NCBI GenBank assembly: GCA_900543715.1
Contig: UQSX01000001.1
Coordinates: 82,104 to 146,103 of the forward strand
Direction of reading: 5' to 3'
DNA length: 64,000 bases
From: an uncultured Blautia sp.
GTDB taxonomy: Bacteria > Bacillota > Clostridia > Lachnospirales > Lachnospiraceae
This document shows positions 8,683-17,052 of the stretch, piece by piece. Position numbers and translations under genes: made by a program. The first letter of the stretch is position 1. Every line of letters begins with the position of its first letter. The notes beneath the pieces were generated by a model. That model saw nothing but the letters and a program-made list of their open reading frames with translations. It ran no database searches and was not told the origin of the DNA.

Positions 8683-9741
8683 TTACATATCCAGCTTCAT
8701 ATCTCCTGGTTTTATCAATCCCATTTTACGCATATTTTCTGCAATGGCCAGAGAAAGGATACCAGGCAGGAGAAAATGAAGAAGAACGATCTTTACCAAT
8801 ACGATTACCGGGTCTTCTGCGGCAGTCATGGTCTGCCAGGTCATGATCTGACCTACAAAACCTGCAGTACCCATTCCGGAACCGGTAGCATTGTTGGTCA
8901 TTCCGGCCAGCACAGTCCCCACAGGGCCTAAGATGGCGCTGGAAATGATAGCCGGAAGCCAGATAAGAGGATGGCGCATGATATTGGGGACCTGGAGCAT
9001 AGACGTTCCGATCCCCTGAGCCAGGAGTCCGGAGAGTCCGTTTTCTCTATAGCTGGCTACGGCAAAGCCCACCATATTACAGCAGCAGCCAATGGTAGCA
9101 GCTCCGGCAGCCAGACCGGAAAGATTCAGGATCACGCCCAGGGCGGCAGAACTGATAGGCAGAGTCAATATCATACCCATAAGTACAGACACCACGATTC
9201 CCATCAGAAGAGGCTGTTGTTCAGTTCCCCAGTTGATCATGGCGCCCAGCTGGTTCATCAGCCGGCTGATCGGAGGACCTACCCAGATTCCTACAAGAGA
9301 ACCGCCCAGGATTCCCGCCATGGGAGCAAGGATAATGTCCAGTTTGGTTTTTCCGGCGATAAGCCGGGAAAGCTCAATAGCTACATAAGAAGCGATAAAA
9401 GCCCCCAGAGGCTCGCCGGGGCCGGAAAGTATCACAGCGCCTGTGTCAGAAAAAACAGTTCCCGCTGAGATATTTCCTGCAAATCCGCCTACCATACCGG
9501 CAGTGACTGCGGAAAGTACCACCAGGGAGCTTTCCTTAAAGCGGCAGGCAACACCTGCGCCGATACCTGCGCCAGTCATGGCAGCAGCGAATTTTCCAAA
9601 CTGGTAGATCAGAGTACCCCAGGGCCCTCCTATCAGATTTCCGATCTGCTGGATGATCGTACCGATGATCAATGTGGCAAAAAGGCCGTAAGCCATTCCG
9701 CTGAGGCCTTCAATAAAAATCCGGTTTAATATTTTTTTCAC
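8683..9741 (-). CDS. PTS EIIC-like membrane protein
   Basis: 352-residue, strongly hydrophobic protein with about 8-10 membrane spans and Gly/Ala-rich helices (for example GAGIGAGVACRFK and AGMVGGFAGNISAG). It resembles the small stand-alone EIIC family of the sugar phosphotransferase system (Pfam PTS_EIIC_2), whose members lack recognisable EIIA or EIIB domains and have no assigned substrate. Start is GTG at 9741, preceded by GGAGAAAACCC, 13 bases after the S1-protein stop, so the two are co-transcribed. No EIIA or EIIB gene is nearby; transport through a shared system or a non-PTS role are both open. Confidence 0.7.
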   Translation of the reverse strand: MKKILNRIFIEGLSGMAYGLFATLIIGTIIQQIGNLIGGPWGTLIYQFGKFAAAMTGAGIGAGVACRFKESSLVVLSAVTAGMVGGFAGNISAGTVFSDTGAVILSGPGEPLGAFIASYVAIELSRLIAGKTKLDIILAPMAGILGGSLVGIWVGPPISRLMNQLGAMINWGTEQQPLLMGIVVSVLMGMILTLPISSAALGVILNLSGLAAGAATIGCCCNMVGFAVASYRENGLSGLLAQGIGTSMLQVPNIMRHPLIWLPAIISSAILGPVGTVLAGMTNNATGSGMGTAGFVGQIMTWQTMTAAEDPVIVLVKIVLLHFLLPGILSLAIAENMRKMGLIKPGDMKLDM

Positions 9742-9754
9742 GGGTTTTCTCCTG

Positions 9755-10462
9755 TCAATTATCGATTTTCAGATTTTTCAGGAGAGAACCTAAGGATGTG
9801 GAAATTTCTTCGCTTTTCGGCAGTTTGAAATCCGGCTCCTCATTCTTTTCTTCCTGAGGTTCGGCAAGAGCTTTTATGCTCAGGCTGATCTTGCCGTCTT
9901 CGTTTTTGATAACTTTCGCCTTTACCTGATCTCCTACGGAAAGAACGGCTTTAGGAGATTTGATCCTCTTTTCAGAAATCTGGGAAACGTGGACCAATCC
10001 GGAAATGTGATCTCCCAGGTCGATGAAAGCTCCGTAGGTCTGGAGAGATTCTACAGTTCCTTCTACAATACTGCCGACCTGTATGTTCTGGATTTTTTCC
10101 AGTCTTTCCTCCTTCTCTTTCTCCCTCAGAACCTCTCTGGCGGAGAGAACCAGACGATTTTCCTGCTCATCAGCCTCGATTACTCTGACAGAGAGGGTTT
10201 TCTTTAAATAATCCTCAGGATTTTCTACATAATGAAGAGCAAGCTGAGATACGGGGATAAAAGCACGTATACCTTCCACATAGGCAATGACGCCGCCTTT
10301 AACGATACCTTCCACGGTAACTTCAAAAGCTTCTTTATCCTCTTTCATCTGAGTCAGCTTGTCCCAGATCAGCATATCATCATCCCGGAAATTAGAAAAA
10401 GATGCGTTGATCTCATTCATATAATCGTCCATGGTTTCCTGTTTCTTAGTTTCTTCTGACAT
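9755..10462 (-). CDS. S1 RNA-binding domain protein
   Basis: 235 residues with two S1 (OB-fold) RNA-binding domains, roughly residues 45-118 and 128-200. The second shows the classic VEGTVESLQTYGAFIDLG ... GLVHVSQIS pattern. An acidic linker and tail flank them. Related proteins in Clostridia are labelled ribosomal protein S1-like, though full S1 has four to six domains, so this is a short S1-type RNA-binding factor rather than S1 itself. Start ATG 10462 has AAGGAGGAGC upstream on the minus strand. First gene of a two-gene unit with the EIIC-like protein. Confidence 0.8.
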   Translation of the reverse strand: MSEETKKQETMDDYMNEINASFSNFRDDDMLIWDKLTQMKEDKEAFEVTVEGIVKGGVIAYVEGIRAFIPVSQLALHYVENPEDYLKKTLSVRVIEADEQENRLVLSAREVLREKEKEERLEKIQNIQVGSIVEGTVESLQTYGAFIDLGDHISGLVHVSQISEKRIKSPKAVLSVGDQVKAKVIKNEDGKISLSIKALAEPQEEKNEEPDFKLPKSEEISTSLGSLLKNLKIDN

Positions 10463-10497
10463 ATGTTGCTCCTCCTTAAATTACTGCTTTATAAATT

Positions 10498-10636
10498 CAG
10501 GCATGTTCATGCAGGCATGAAATGCCTGAGCCAGGGGGAATGATATCCCCCTGAATTACTCCGCCCTTCGGGCTCCCGCAATTCAGAAAAACATTCGCAT
10601 TCCGCTCTGCCGAGCTCCATGCTCATGTTTTAGGCG
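10498..10636 (-). repeat. structured intergenic repeat, copy B
   Basis: Read on the minus strand this stretch has three blocks also found near 13.7 kb: AAAACATGAGCA (10620-10631), GGGAGCCCGAAGGGCGG (10561-10577) and TTTCATGCCTGCATGAA (10506-10522). Small hairpins such as AGGGGGAATGATATCCCCCT lie between. It occupies most of the roughly 300-base gap between the S1-protein gene and the pyrophosphatase gene. It looks like a dispersed non-coding repeat; function unknown. Confidence 0.6.
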
Positions 10637-10709
10637 GGTTCCAACTTCAGGCTCTATTCTGCAAGCAGATAAAGCCTGACCTTTGAACCCTGGGGATATC
10701 ATAACATAA

Positions 10710-10738
10710 TTGCCAGGAAATTAGAAGTGTGATAGTAT
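10710..10738 (+). promoter_or_regulatory. promoter for the pyrophosphatase gene
   Basis: TTGCCA (10710-10715), 17-base spacer, TAGTAT (10733-10738), about 40 bases before the start codon. Good -35, moderate -10. Confidence 0.5.
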
Positions 10739-10780
10739 AAAAAAAGAAGCGGAAATGACCTTTTGGAAAGGAAAAGAGGA

Positions 10781-12439
10781 ATGGCAAAGCAGAGGAAAAT
10801 TTATATTATCGGGCATAAAAATCCGGATACGGACTCCATTTGTTCAGCGATCGCTTATGCGGATTTTAAGAACCGGCTGAATAAAGGAAATAGATATGCA
10901 GCGAAAAGAGCAGGACAGATAAATGAAGAGACAGAGTATGTGCTGAAGCGGTTTGGTGTGGATGCACCGGGGTATCTTTCTGACGTGGGAACTCAGGTGA
11001 AGGATATGGAAATCCGGGAGACGCCGGGAGTGGAGAACAGTATTTCCATAAAGGATGCCTGGGCGATCATGAAACAGACCAGTGCGGTGACGCTGCCGAT
11101 CACTAATGAGGGCGGTCAGCTGGAGGGACTGATCACCACAGGAGACATTGCCAAATCCTATATGGATGCTCATGACAATTATTTCCTGTCAAATGCAAGA
11201 ACTCAATTCAGAAGTATTGCAAATACTGTGGAAGGAAAGGTAGTTACCGGAAATCCCCATGGCTATTTTGTCAGGGGAAAGGTGGTTATCGGGGCGGCCC
11301 ATCCGGACAAGCTGGGAGAATTCCTGGAAGAAGATGATCTGGTGATCCTTGGTGACAGGCATGAGGATCATCTTTGTGCCATAGAGCAGAATGTAAGCTG
11401 CATAATAGTATGTAATCATACAGAGGTGAGCCAGGATATCAAAGAAGCCGCCGAGAAAAATCAATGTGTGATCATACAGTCAGCTTTAGATACCTTCAGT
11501 GTGGCCAGGCTGATCAACCAGAGCATTCCTGTAAAACACATCATGAAAAAGGACAATCTCATTACCTTTCAGACCGATGATTATACAGACAAGATCAAGG
11601 ACACCATGGTGAAAAACCGTCACAGGGCTTTTCCTGTGGTGAATAAACACGGAAAATATATTGGAACAGTATCCAGAAGAAATCTTCTGGGCATGAAGAA
11701 GAAACAGCTGATCCTTGTGGACCATAATGAGAAGACCCAGGCTGTGGATAATATTGATTCTGCGGAAATCCTGGAGATCATAGATCATCACAGACTGGGA
11801 TCTCTGGAGACACTTCAGCCTATCATGTTCCGGAACCAGCCGGTAGGCTGTACAGCAACCATCCTTTATCAGATGTATGTGGAAAAAGCGCTGGAGATCA
11901 GCCCTCAGATTGCAGGGCTGCTCTGTGCGGCTATTATCTCAGACACCCTTATGTTCCGATCTCCTACATGCACTTCTTCCGATAAAATGGCGGCAGGAGC
12001 TCTTGCCCTTATTGCAGGAATAAATATAGAAGAATTTGCAAAAGAAATGTTCACTGCAGGCAGCAACCTGAAGGGAAAGACTATTGAAGTTATTTTCTAT
12101 CAGGATTTCAAGAGGTTCACTTCAGATAAGGTGAACTTCGGCGTGGGACAGATAAGTTCCATGAACTCAGATGAGCTGAAGGATCTGAAGAAGAGACTTC
12201 TCCCGGTTATGAAGCATGAGTGCGGAAAGAACGGCATCTCGATGGTGTTCTTTATGCTGACAAATATTCTGGAGGAATCTTCAGAAATCCTCTGCTATGG
12301 AGAAGGCAGTGAAAGATTAGTGAGAGAATCTTTTGATGTTCAGGAGGAGAAGGGAGGCTATCTGCTTCCCGGCGTGGTCTCCAGGAAGAAACAGCTGATC
12401 CCGGCCTTTATCGGGACTCTCCAGCAGAGCAACAGCTGA
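10781..12439 (+). CDS. ppaC: manganese-dependent inorganic pyrophosphatase with CBS/DRTGG insert
   Basis: Cytoplasmic family II pyrophosphatase hydrolysing PPi to phosphate. The N-terminal DHH domain opens with IYIIGHKNPDTDSICSA (metal-binding His and Asp residues), is interrupted by a CBS-DRTGG-CBS regulatory insert (GQLEGLITTGDIAKS ... GKYIGTVSRRNLLGM), and resumes with EIIDHHRLG (Asp335-His336-His337) and a DHHA2 domain. CBS inserts in this family bind adenine nucleotides and tune activity. I take ATG 10781 as start, because it has AAAGAGG 2-8 bases upstream, over the TTG at 10763 that would add six residues. Confidence 0.88.
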   Translation: MAKQRKIYIIGHKNPDTDSICSAIAYADFKNRLNKGNRYAAKRAGQINEETEYVLKRFGVDAPGYLSDVGTQVKDMEIRETPGVENSISIKDAWAIMKQTSAVTLPITNEGGQLEGLITTGDIAKSYMDAHDNYFLSNARTQFRSIANTVEGKVVTGNPHGYFVRGKVVIGAAHPDKLGEFLEEDDLVILGDRHEDHLCAIEQNVSCIIVCNHTEVSQDIKEAAEKNQCVIIQSALDTFSVARLINQSIPVKHIMKKDNLITFQTDDYTDKIKDTMVKNRHRAFPVVNKHGKYIGTVSRRNLLGMKKKQLILVDHNEKTQAVDNIDSAEILEIIDHHRLGSLETLQPIMFRNQPVGCTATILYQMYVEKALEISPQIAGLLCAAIISDTLMFRSPTCTSSDKMAAGALALIAGINIEEFAKEMFTAGSNLKGKTIEVIFYQDFKRFTSDKVNFGVGQISSMNSDELKDLKKRLLPVMKHECGKNGISMVFFMLTNILEESSEILCYGEGSERLVRESFDVQEEKGGYLLPGVVSRKKQLIPAFIGTLQQSNS

Positions 12440-12458
12440 GGCAGGAGGAAGGACAGAT

Positions 12459-13043
12459 ATGAGCAAAATTGAATGGAAGGCAGGGAATATGCTGTATCCC
12501 CTGCCTGTAGTCATGGTAACAGCGGCAGACGAGGAAGGACATGACAATATCATCACGGTGGCCTGGGCCGGAACAGTATGCACCAATCCTCCCATGGTCT
12601 CTATTTCTGTGCGGCCGGAGCGCCACACTTACCGGATGCTCCGTGAGACAGGAGAGTTTGTCATCAACCTTACCACAGAAAAACTGGCTTTTGCCACAGA
12701 CTACTGCGGCGTCAGATCCGGAAGAGACGTAGACAAATTTTTAGAAACAGGGCTGACCAGGGAGCCGGCCTCCCATGTAGGAGCCCCTATGATAAAGGAG
12801 TCTCCCGTATCCATAGAGTGCAGAGTGCGGGAGGAAAAGGAATATGGGAGCCATTGTGTATTTACCGCAGATGTGCTGGCTGTTCATGTAGATAAGGAAT
12901 ATATGGATGAAAAAGGAAAATTCGATCTGGCTATGGCCCGCCCCATTGTCTATTCCCATGGAGAATATTACGGCCTGGGCAAAAAGCTGGGGACTTTCGG
13001 ATACAGTATCAAAAAAAGGAGAAAAAAGAAACAGAAGAAATGA
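12459..13043 (+). CDS. flavin reductase-like FMN-binding protein
   Basis: 194-residue protein of the flavin reductase domain family (split beta-barrel that binds FMN). It shows VVMVTAADEEGHDNIITVAW, the NPPMVSISVRPERHTYRM strand and EFVINLTTEKLAFATD, all typical. Members reduce free flavins or serve as small flavoproteins of unknown partner. The C-terminus is very basic (KKRRKKKQKK), which is unusual and may be only a tail. Ribosome binding site AGGAGGAAGG; the stop overlaps the shikimate kinase start by four bases (ATGA). Confidence 0.82.
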   Translation: MSKIEWKAGNMLYPLPVVMVTAADEEGHDNIITVAWAGTVCTNPPMVSISVRPERHTYRMLRETGEFVINLTTEKLAFATDYCGVRSGRDVDKFLETGLTREPASHVGAPMIKESPVSIECRVREEKEYGSHCVFTADVLAVHVDKEYMDEKGKFDLAMARPIVYSHGEYYGLGKKLGTFGYSIKKRRKKKQKK

Positions 13044-13546
13044 AAGACAATAAAGAAAATATTGTACTGATCGGCATGCCCGGATCGGGAAAAAGTACAG
13101 TAGGAGTAATCCTGGCCAAGGTGCTGGGATATACCTTTGTGGATTCGGACCTGCTGATCCAGAAAGAAGAAAAAAGACTTCTGAAGGATATTATTGCCAG
13201 AGAGGGCCAGGAGGGATTCCTGAAGATCGAGAACCGGGTCAACAGTTCTATAGATACAGAAAAGTCTGTGATCGCTACAGGCGGAAGCGTAGTTTATTGT
13301 CCTGAAGCCATGGAACACCTGAAAAAGATTGGAACAATCCTTTATCTGAAGCTGGATTATCAGGTTCTGAACAGAAGAGTCAGCAATCTTATCGGACGGG
13401 GAGTGGTCCTTAAAAAAGGACAGACATTGAAGGATCTGTACGAAGAAAGAGTACCTCTCTATGAAAAATATGCGGATTATATTATTGATGAGAAAAAAAC
13501 AGATGCAGAAGGAACTTTGCAGAAAATACTGGAAATTATAAAATAA
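13040..13546 (+). CDS. aroK: shikimate kinase
   Basis: 168-residue P-loop kinase phosphorylating shikimate at O3 in the chorismate pathway. Walker A GMPGSGKSTVG, the substrate motif FVDSDLLI, the ATGGSVVY glycine motif and the lid RVSNLIGRG are all in place. One difference from textbook enzymes is the lid, which reads LIGRG where most have GRPLL. No other aro gene lies nearby. It overlaps the flavin reductase stop by four bases and is likely translationally coupled. Confidence 0.82.
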   Translation: MKDNKENIVLIGMPGSGKSTVGVILAKVLGYTFVDSDLLIQKEEKRLLKDIIAREGQEGFLKIENRVNSSIDTEKSVIATGGSVVYCPEAMEHLKKIGTILYLKLDYQVLNRRVSNLIGRGVVLKKGQTLKDLYEERVPLYEKYADYIIDEKKTDAEGTLQKILEIIK

Positions 13547-13603
13547 TTACAGAATTAAAGTAAAATATAGGAAAAAAGTAGAGCGGTAAAATTTTAATTT
13601 TTA

Positions 13604-13630
13604 TTTACAAAACCAATTATCTGTTATAAT
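13604..13630 (+). promoter_or_regulatory. extended -10 promoter upstream of murA
   Basis: TGTTATAAT (13622-13630) is an extended -10. TTTACA (13604-13609) sits 15 bases upstream as a weak -35. It lies about 210 bases before murA with a structured repeat between. Confidence 0.55.
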
Positions 13631-13658
13631 ATTATGGGTAAGTCATAAAATGATACCA

Positions 13659-13747
13659 AGGGCCCAAAAGCCATGTGTTTCATGCTTGCATGAAAAAACA
13701 TGGCTTAGGGGCCCGAAAAACATGAGCAGGGAGCCCGAGAAGGGCGG
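13659..13747 (+). repeat. structured intergenic repeat, copy A
   Basis: Contains TTTCATGCTTGCATGAA (13678-13694), AAAACATGAGCA (13717-13728) and GGGAGCCCGAGAAGGGCGG (13729-13747), the same blocks as the element near 10.5 kb but in the other orientation and order. AGCCATGT pairs with ACATGGCT around the first block, giving a strong hairpin closed by GGGCC/GGCCC. It would lie in the murA leader transcript. Confidence 0.6.
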
Positions 13748-13840
13748 ACTGCAAAACAGGGGAAATGGAGTATAAGGGCCTGTTTTTCGGACAGGCAGTT
13801 AAATATAGACAGGCATTAAGCCAAAATAAGAGGTGTGTAT

Positions 13841-15133
13841 ATGGAACAGTATATTATCAAAGGCGGAAATCCTTTAGTGGGAGAAGTAGAGATAGGCGGC
13901 GCAAAGAATGCAGCTCTGGCTATCCTGGCAGCAGCCATCATGACAGATGAATCTGTACACATTGAGAATCTGCCGGATGTGAGGGACATCAATGTCCTGC
14001 TGGAGGCCATCAGGGAGATTGGTGCCACTGTGGACCGCATCAGCCCCACAGAAGTAAGGATCCTTGGATCTACAATTGGAAATATTACTGTTGAGTATGA
14101 ATATATAAAGAAAATCAGGGCTTCCTATTATCTGCTGGGAGCTCTTCTTGGAAAATATAAAAATGCGGAGGTTCCTCTTCCGGGAGGATGCAATATCGGC
14201 AGCCGCCCCATCGACCAGCATCTGAAGGGATTTCGCGCGCTGGGTGCTTCTGTGGATATTATTCACGGAGCTGTGGTGGCAAAGGCAGAAGAACTGAAGG
14301 GAAAACATATCTTTCTGGATATGGTTTCTGTGGGAGCCACTATCAATATTATGATGGCTGCAGCTATGGCAGACGGCTACACTACTATTGAAAACGCTGC
14401 AAAAGAGCCTCATGTAGTAGATGTAGCTAATTTCCTGAACAGTATGGGAGCCAATATCAAAGGTGCAGGTACGGATGTGATTCGTATCAGAGGCGTGGAA
14501 AAGCTTCATGGAACCAGCTATTCCATCATTCCGGATCAGATCGAGGCGGGAACTTTTATGTGTGCCGCCGCTGCCACGATGGGAGATATTATGGTGAAAA
14601 ATGTCATTCCCAAGCATTTGGAAGCAACTACGGCAAAACTGGAAGAAATCGGATGTCAGGTAGAAGAGTTTGACGATGCTGTGCGTGTAGTAGCGAACAA
14701 ACGCCTGAAACGGACCAATGTGAAAACCATGCCATATCCTGGATACCCTACGGATATGCAGCCTCAGTTTGCAGTGGCCTTAACCCTGGCAGAAGGGACA
14801 AGCATTATTACAGAGAGTATTTTTGAGAATCGCTTTAAATATGTGGATGAGCTTGCCAGAATGGGAGCAGATATCAAAGTGGAAGGAAATACAGCTATTG
14901 TCAACGGTGTTCAGAAACTGACAGGAGCCCAGGTCAGCGCTCCAGACCTTCGGGCAGGAGCGGCTTTAGTGATCGCAGGTCTGGCAGCAGAAGGGATCAC
15001 CATTGTCGATGACATTGTCTATATCCAGAGAGGATATGAGCGCTTTGAGGAAAAACTGAGAAGCCTGGGAGCAGAGATAGAAAAAGTTTCCAGCGAGAAA
15101 GAGATCAAAAAGTTCCAGCTTCGTGTTGGGTGA
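13841..15133 (+). CDS. murA: UDP-N-acetylglucosamine 1-carboxyvinyltransferase
   Basis: Catalyses the first committed step of peptidoglycan synthesis, moving enolpyruvate from PEP to UDP-GlcNAc. Typical motifs are IGGAKNAALAILAA, the flexible active-site loop PGGCNIGSRPID with the reactive Cys117 (the residue fosfomycin alkylates), IPDQIEAGTFM and PYPGYPTDMQPQF. About 431 residues, full length. ATG 13841 is chosen because AAGAGG lies 7 bases upstream; a GTG two codons earlier is less well placed. Gram-positives often carry two MurA paralogues; which one this is cannot be told here. Confidence 0.95.
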   Translation: MEQYIIKGGNPLVGEVEIGGAKNAALAILAAAIMTDESVHIENLPDVRDINVLLEAIREIGATVDRISPTEVRILGSTIGNITVEYEYIKKIRASYYLLGALLGKYKNAEVPLPGGCNIGSRPIDQHLKGFRALGASVDIIHGAVVAKAEELKGKHIFLDMVSVGATINIMMAAAMADGYTTIENAAKEPHVVDVANFLNSMGANIKGAGTDVIRIRGVEKLHGTSYSIIPDQIEAGTFMCAAAATMGDIMVKNVIPKHLEATTAKLEEIGCQVEEFDDAVRVVANKRLKRTNVKTMPYPGYPTDMQPQFAVALTLAEGTSIITESIFENRFKYVDELARMGADIKVEGNTAIVNGVQKLTGAQVSAPDLRAGAALVIAGLAAEGITIVDDIVYIQRGYERFEEKLRSLGAEIEKVSSEKEIKKFQLRVG

Positions 15134-15143
15134 AAAATAGTAC

Positions 15144-15172
15144 TTGACGCAGAGAGAAAAAAGCGTTAATGT
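15144..15172 (+). promoter_or_regulatory. promoter of metK leader
   Basis: TTGACG (15144-15149), 17-base spacer, TAATGT (15167-15172), about 35 bases before the riboswitch stem. Confidence 0.55.
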
Positions 15173-15204
15173 ATTAATCGAAAATCGAATATAGGATATT
15201 TTTT

Positions 15205-15304
15205 CTCTTATTCAGAGTGATGGAGTTACATAGGAACTGTGAAGTCACGGCAACCCCGCTATGCGGAAGGTGCCAACCTGAGCGAATAAATCGAACAATA
15301 AGAG
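15205..15304 (+). ncRNA. S-box (SAM-I type) riboswitch ahead of metK
   Basis: P1 is formed by CTCTTATT (15205-15212) and AATAAGAG (15297-15304). Between them run AGAGTGATGGAG, CACGGCAACC and AAGGTGCCAACCTGAGCGA, which follow the conserved S-box core. It binds S-adenosylmethionine; in this family ligand binding stabilises the aptamer and lets a downstream terminator form, lowering SAM synthetase expression. Confidence 0.88.
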
Positions 15305-15325
15305 GATTCATATTGTATCATATGT

Positions 15326-15350
15326 GGGTCCGCTTATGCGGGCCCTTTCC
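15326..15350 (+). terminator. expression-platform terminator of the S-box
   Basis: GGGTCCGC/GCGGGCCC stem (15326-15345) with a TTAT loop and a short T-rich tail (TTTCCT). The T-run is weak, so termination may be partial. Confidence 0.6.
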
Positions 15351-15408
15351 TATGGCAGAAAACATCAGTATCCCTGAATGGGTGAAAGACAAATGAAAGG
15401 AGAACAAC

Positions 15409-16602
15409 ATGGAAAAAAGATTATTTACATCTGAATCTGTTACAGAAGGCCATCCGGATAAAATGTGCGACGCCATTTCCGACGCTATCCTGGATGCGCT
15501 TATGGAAAAAGACCCTATGAGCCGTGTAGCCTGTGAGACTGCAACTACAACTGGAATGGTTATGGTCATGGGAGAGATTACCACCAAGGCTTATGTGGAC
15601 ATCCCCAAGATCGTCCGTGAGACAGTAAGAGAGATCGGATATACAAGAGCAAAGTATGGTTTTGACGCAGATACCTGCGGTGTGATCACTACCATTGACG
15701 AACAGTCTGCAGATATTGCCATGGGCGTGGACAAAGCCCTGGAAGCCAAGGAACACAAGATGTCTGACGAAGAGCTGGAGGCTATCGGCGCAGGAGACCA
15801 GGGTATGATGTTCGGCTTTGCCACAGACGAGACCGAAGAGTATATGCCTTATCCCATCGCTCTGGCTCATAAGCTGGCCAGACAGCTGACCAAGGTCCGC
15901 AAAGACGGAACTCTCACATATTTAAGACCTGACGGAAAAACCCAGGTAACTGTGGAATATGATGAAAACGACAGACCAGTGCGTCTGGACGCCGTGGTCC
16001 TTTCCACGCAGCATGATCCTGAAGTGACACAGGAACAGATTCACGAGGATATTAAGAAATATGTATTTGACCCGATTCTTCCTCAGGAGATGGTAGACAA
16101 AGATACAAAATTCTTTATCAATCCTACCGGCCGTTTTGTGATCGGCGGACCTCACGGAGACAGCGGTCTCACAGGACGTAAGATCATCGTAGATACCTAC
16201 GGCGGTTATGCGCGTCACGGCGGCGGTGCTTTTTCCGGAAAGGACTGCACAAAGGTAGACCGTTCTGCAGCCTATGCCGCACGTTACGTTGCAAAGAACC
16301 TGGTAGCAGCAGGCCTGGCAAAGAAATGTGAGATTCAGCTTTCCTACGCTATCGGTGTTGCTCATCCCACTTCTATCATGGTGGATACCTTCGGTACAGG
16401 AAAACTTTCTGACAGCCGCCTGGTAGAGATCATCCGTGAGAATTTTGACCTTAGACCTGCAGGCATTATCCGGATGCTGGATCTGCGCCGTCCGATCTAC
16501 AAACAGACGGCCGCGTATGGACATTTTGGAAGAAATGATCTGGATCTGCCCTGGGAAAAACTGGACAGAGTGGATACTCTGAAGAAATATCTGGAACAGT
16601 AA
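15409..16602 (+). CDS. metK: S-adenosylmethionine synthetase
   Basis: 397-residue enzyme making SAM from methionine and ATP. Signature sequences are [31 protein letters not shown], the P-loop-like [15 protein letters not shown] and [16 protein letters not shown], all intact and in order. Full length for the family. Ribosome binding site AAAGGAG before ATG 15409. It is alone in its transcript, controlled by the S-box in its leader, and ended by a hairpin terminator. Confidence 0.97.
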   Translation: MEKRLFTSESVTEGHPDKMCDAISDAILDALMEKDPMSRVACETATTTGMVMVMGEITTKAYVDIPKIVRETVREIGYTRAKYGFDADTCGVITTIDEQSADIAMGVDKALEAKEHKMSDEELEAIGAGDQGMMFGFATDETEEYMPYPIALAHKLARQLTKVRKDGTLTYLRPDGKTQVTVEYDENDRPVRLDAVVLSTQHDPEVTQEQIHEDIKKYVFDPILPQEMVDKDTKFFINPTGRFVIGGPHGDSGLTGRKIIVDTYGGYARHGGGAFSGKDCTKVDRSAAYAARYVAKNLVAAGLAKKCEIQLSYAIGVAHPTSIMVDTFGTGKLSDSRLVEIIRENFDLRPAGIIRMLDLRRPIYKQTAAYGHFGRNDLDLPWEKLDRVDTLKKYLEQ

Positions 16603-16619
16603 GAAACGCTGAAAAAATA

Positions 16620-16680
16620 AAAAGGTGGAACCGGCCCATGAAACATTCTTGAGTTTGATGCGGCAGTTCCACTTTTTTTG
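16620..16680 (+). terminator. terminator after metK
   Basis: AAAGGTGGAAC pairs with GTTCCACTTT, followed by a run of seven T. On the opposite strand the leading A-run lets it serve the XRE gene as well. Confidence 0.85.
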
Positions 16681-16695
16681 TCATATTTTCTATTG

Positions 16696-16935
16696 CTAGA
16701 TACCTCTGAAATCAAACAGATCTTTTACTGGTATGCCAAGAACTTCAGCAATATCCAGAAGACTGTCCAGAGATATGGAAGTTTTGATATTAGGTGCTTC
16801 AATATTGCTGATATGGGTTCTGCTCAGTCCTACCAGAGAAGCCAGCTGCCCCTGGGTCAGCCCTTTTAATTTTCGGTAATAAGATATAGTCAGCCCCAGT
16901 TCCCGAAGCTGCTTCAATCGTTTATCTTCTGTCAT
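16696..16935 (-). CDS. XRE-family helix-turn-helix regulator
   Basis: 79-residue single-domain DNA-binding protein. The helix-turn-helix is clear: LTISYYRKLKGLTQGQLASL, then VGLSRTHISNIEAP. The chosen start, ATG 16935, has AAGGAG 7 bases upstream; an in-frame start 32 codons earlier would run through the promoter-like region and is rejected. No effector domain, so probably a small autoregulator or controller of the neighbouring ATPase gene on the same strand. Confidence 0.82.
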   Translation of the reverse strand: MTEDKRLKQLRELGLTISYYRKLKGLTQGQLASLVGLSRTHISNIEAPNIKTSISLDSLLDIAEVLGIPVKDLFDFRGI

Positions 16936-16956
16936 TGCCAATCTCCTTTTTGCTAC

Positions 16957-17010
16957 ACTATAACATTGGAAATATTTGGCAAAAACAAATTGTAAATTTG
17001 CAAATGCAAA
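16957..17010 (-). promoter_or_regulatory. extended -10 and palindrome upstream of the XRE gene
   Basis: On the minus strand TGTTATAGT is an extended -10 (hexamer 16957-16962) with no clear -35. Upstream, TTTGCA-AA-TGCAAA (16997-17010) is a perfect inverted repeat with a 2-base spacer, the size of a typical XRE operator half-site pair. Confidence 0.5.
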
Positions 17011-17052
17011 CTCACATAAAACATAAGCCAATGTACAGTTGTGAAATGTAAA

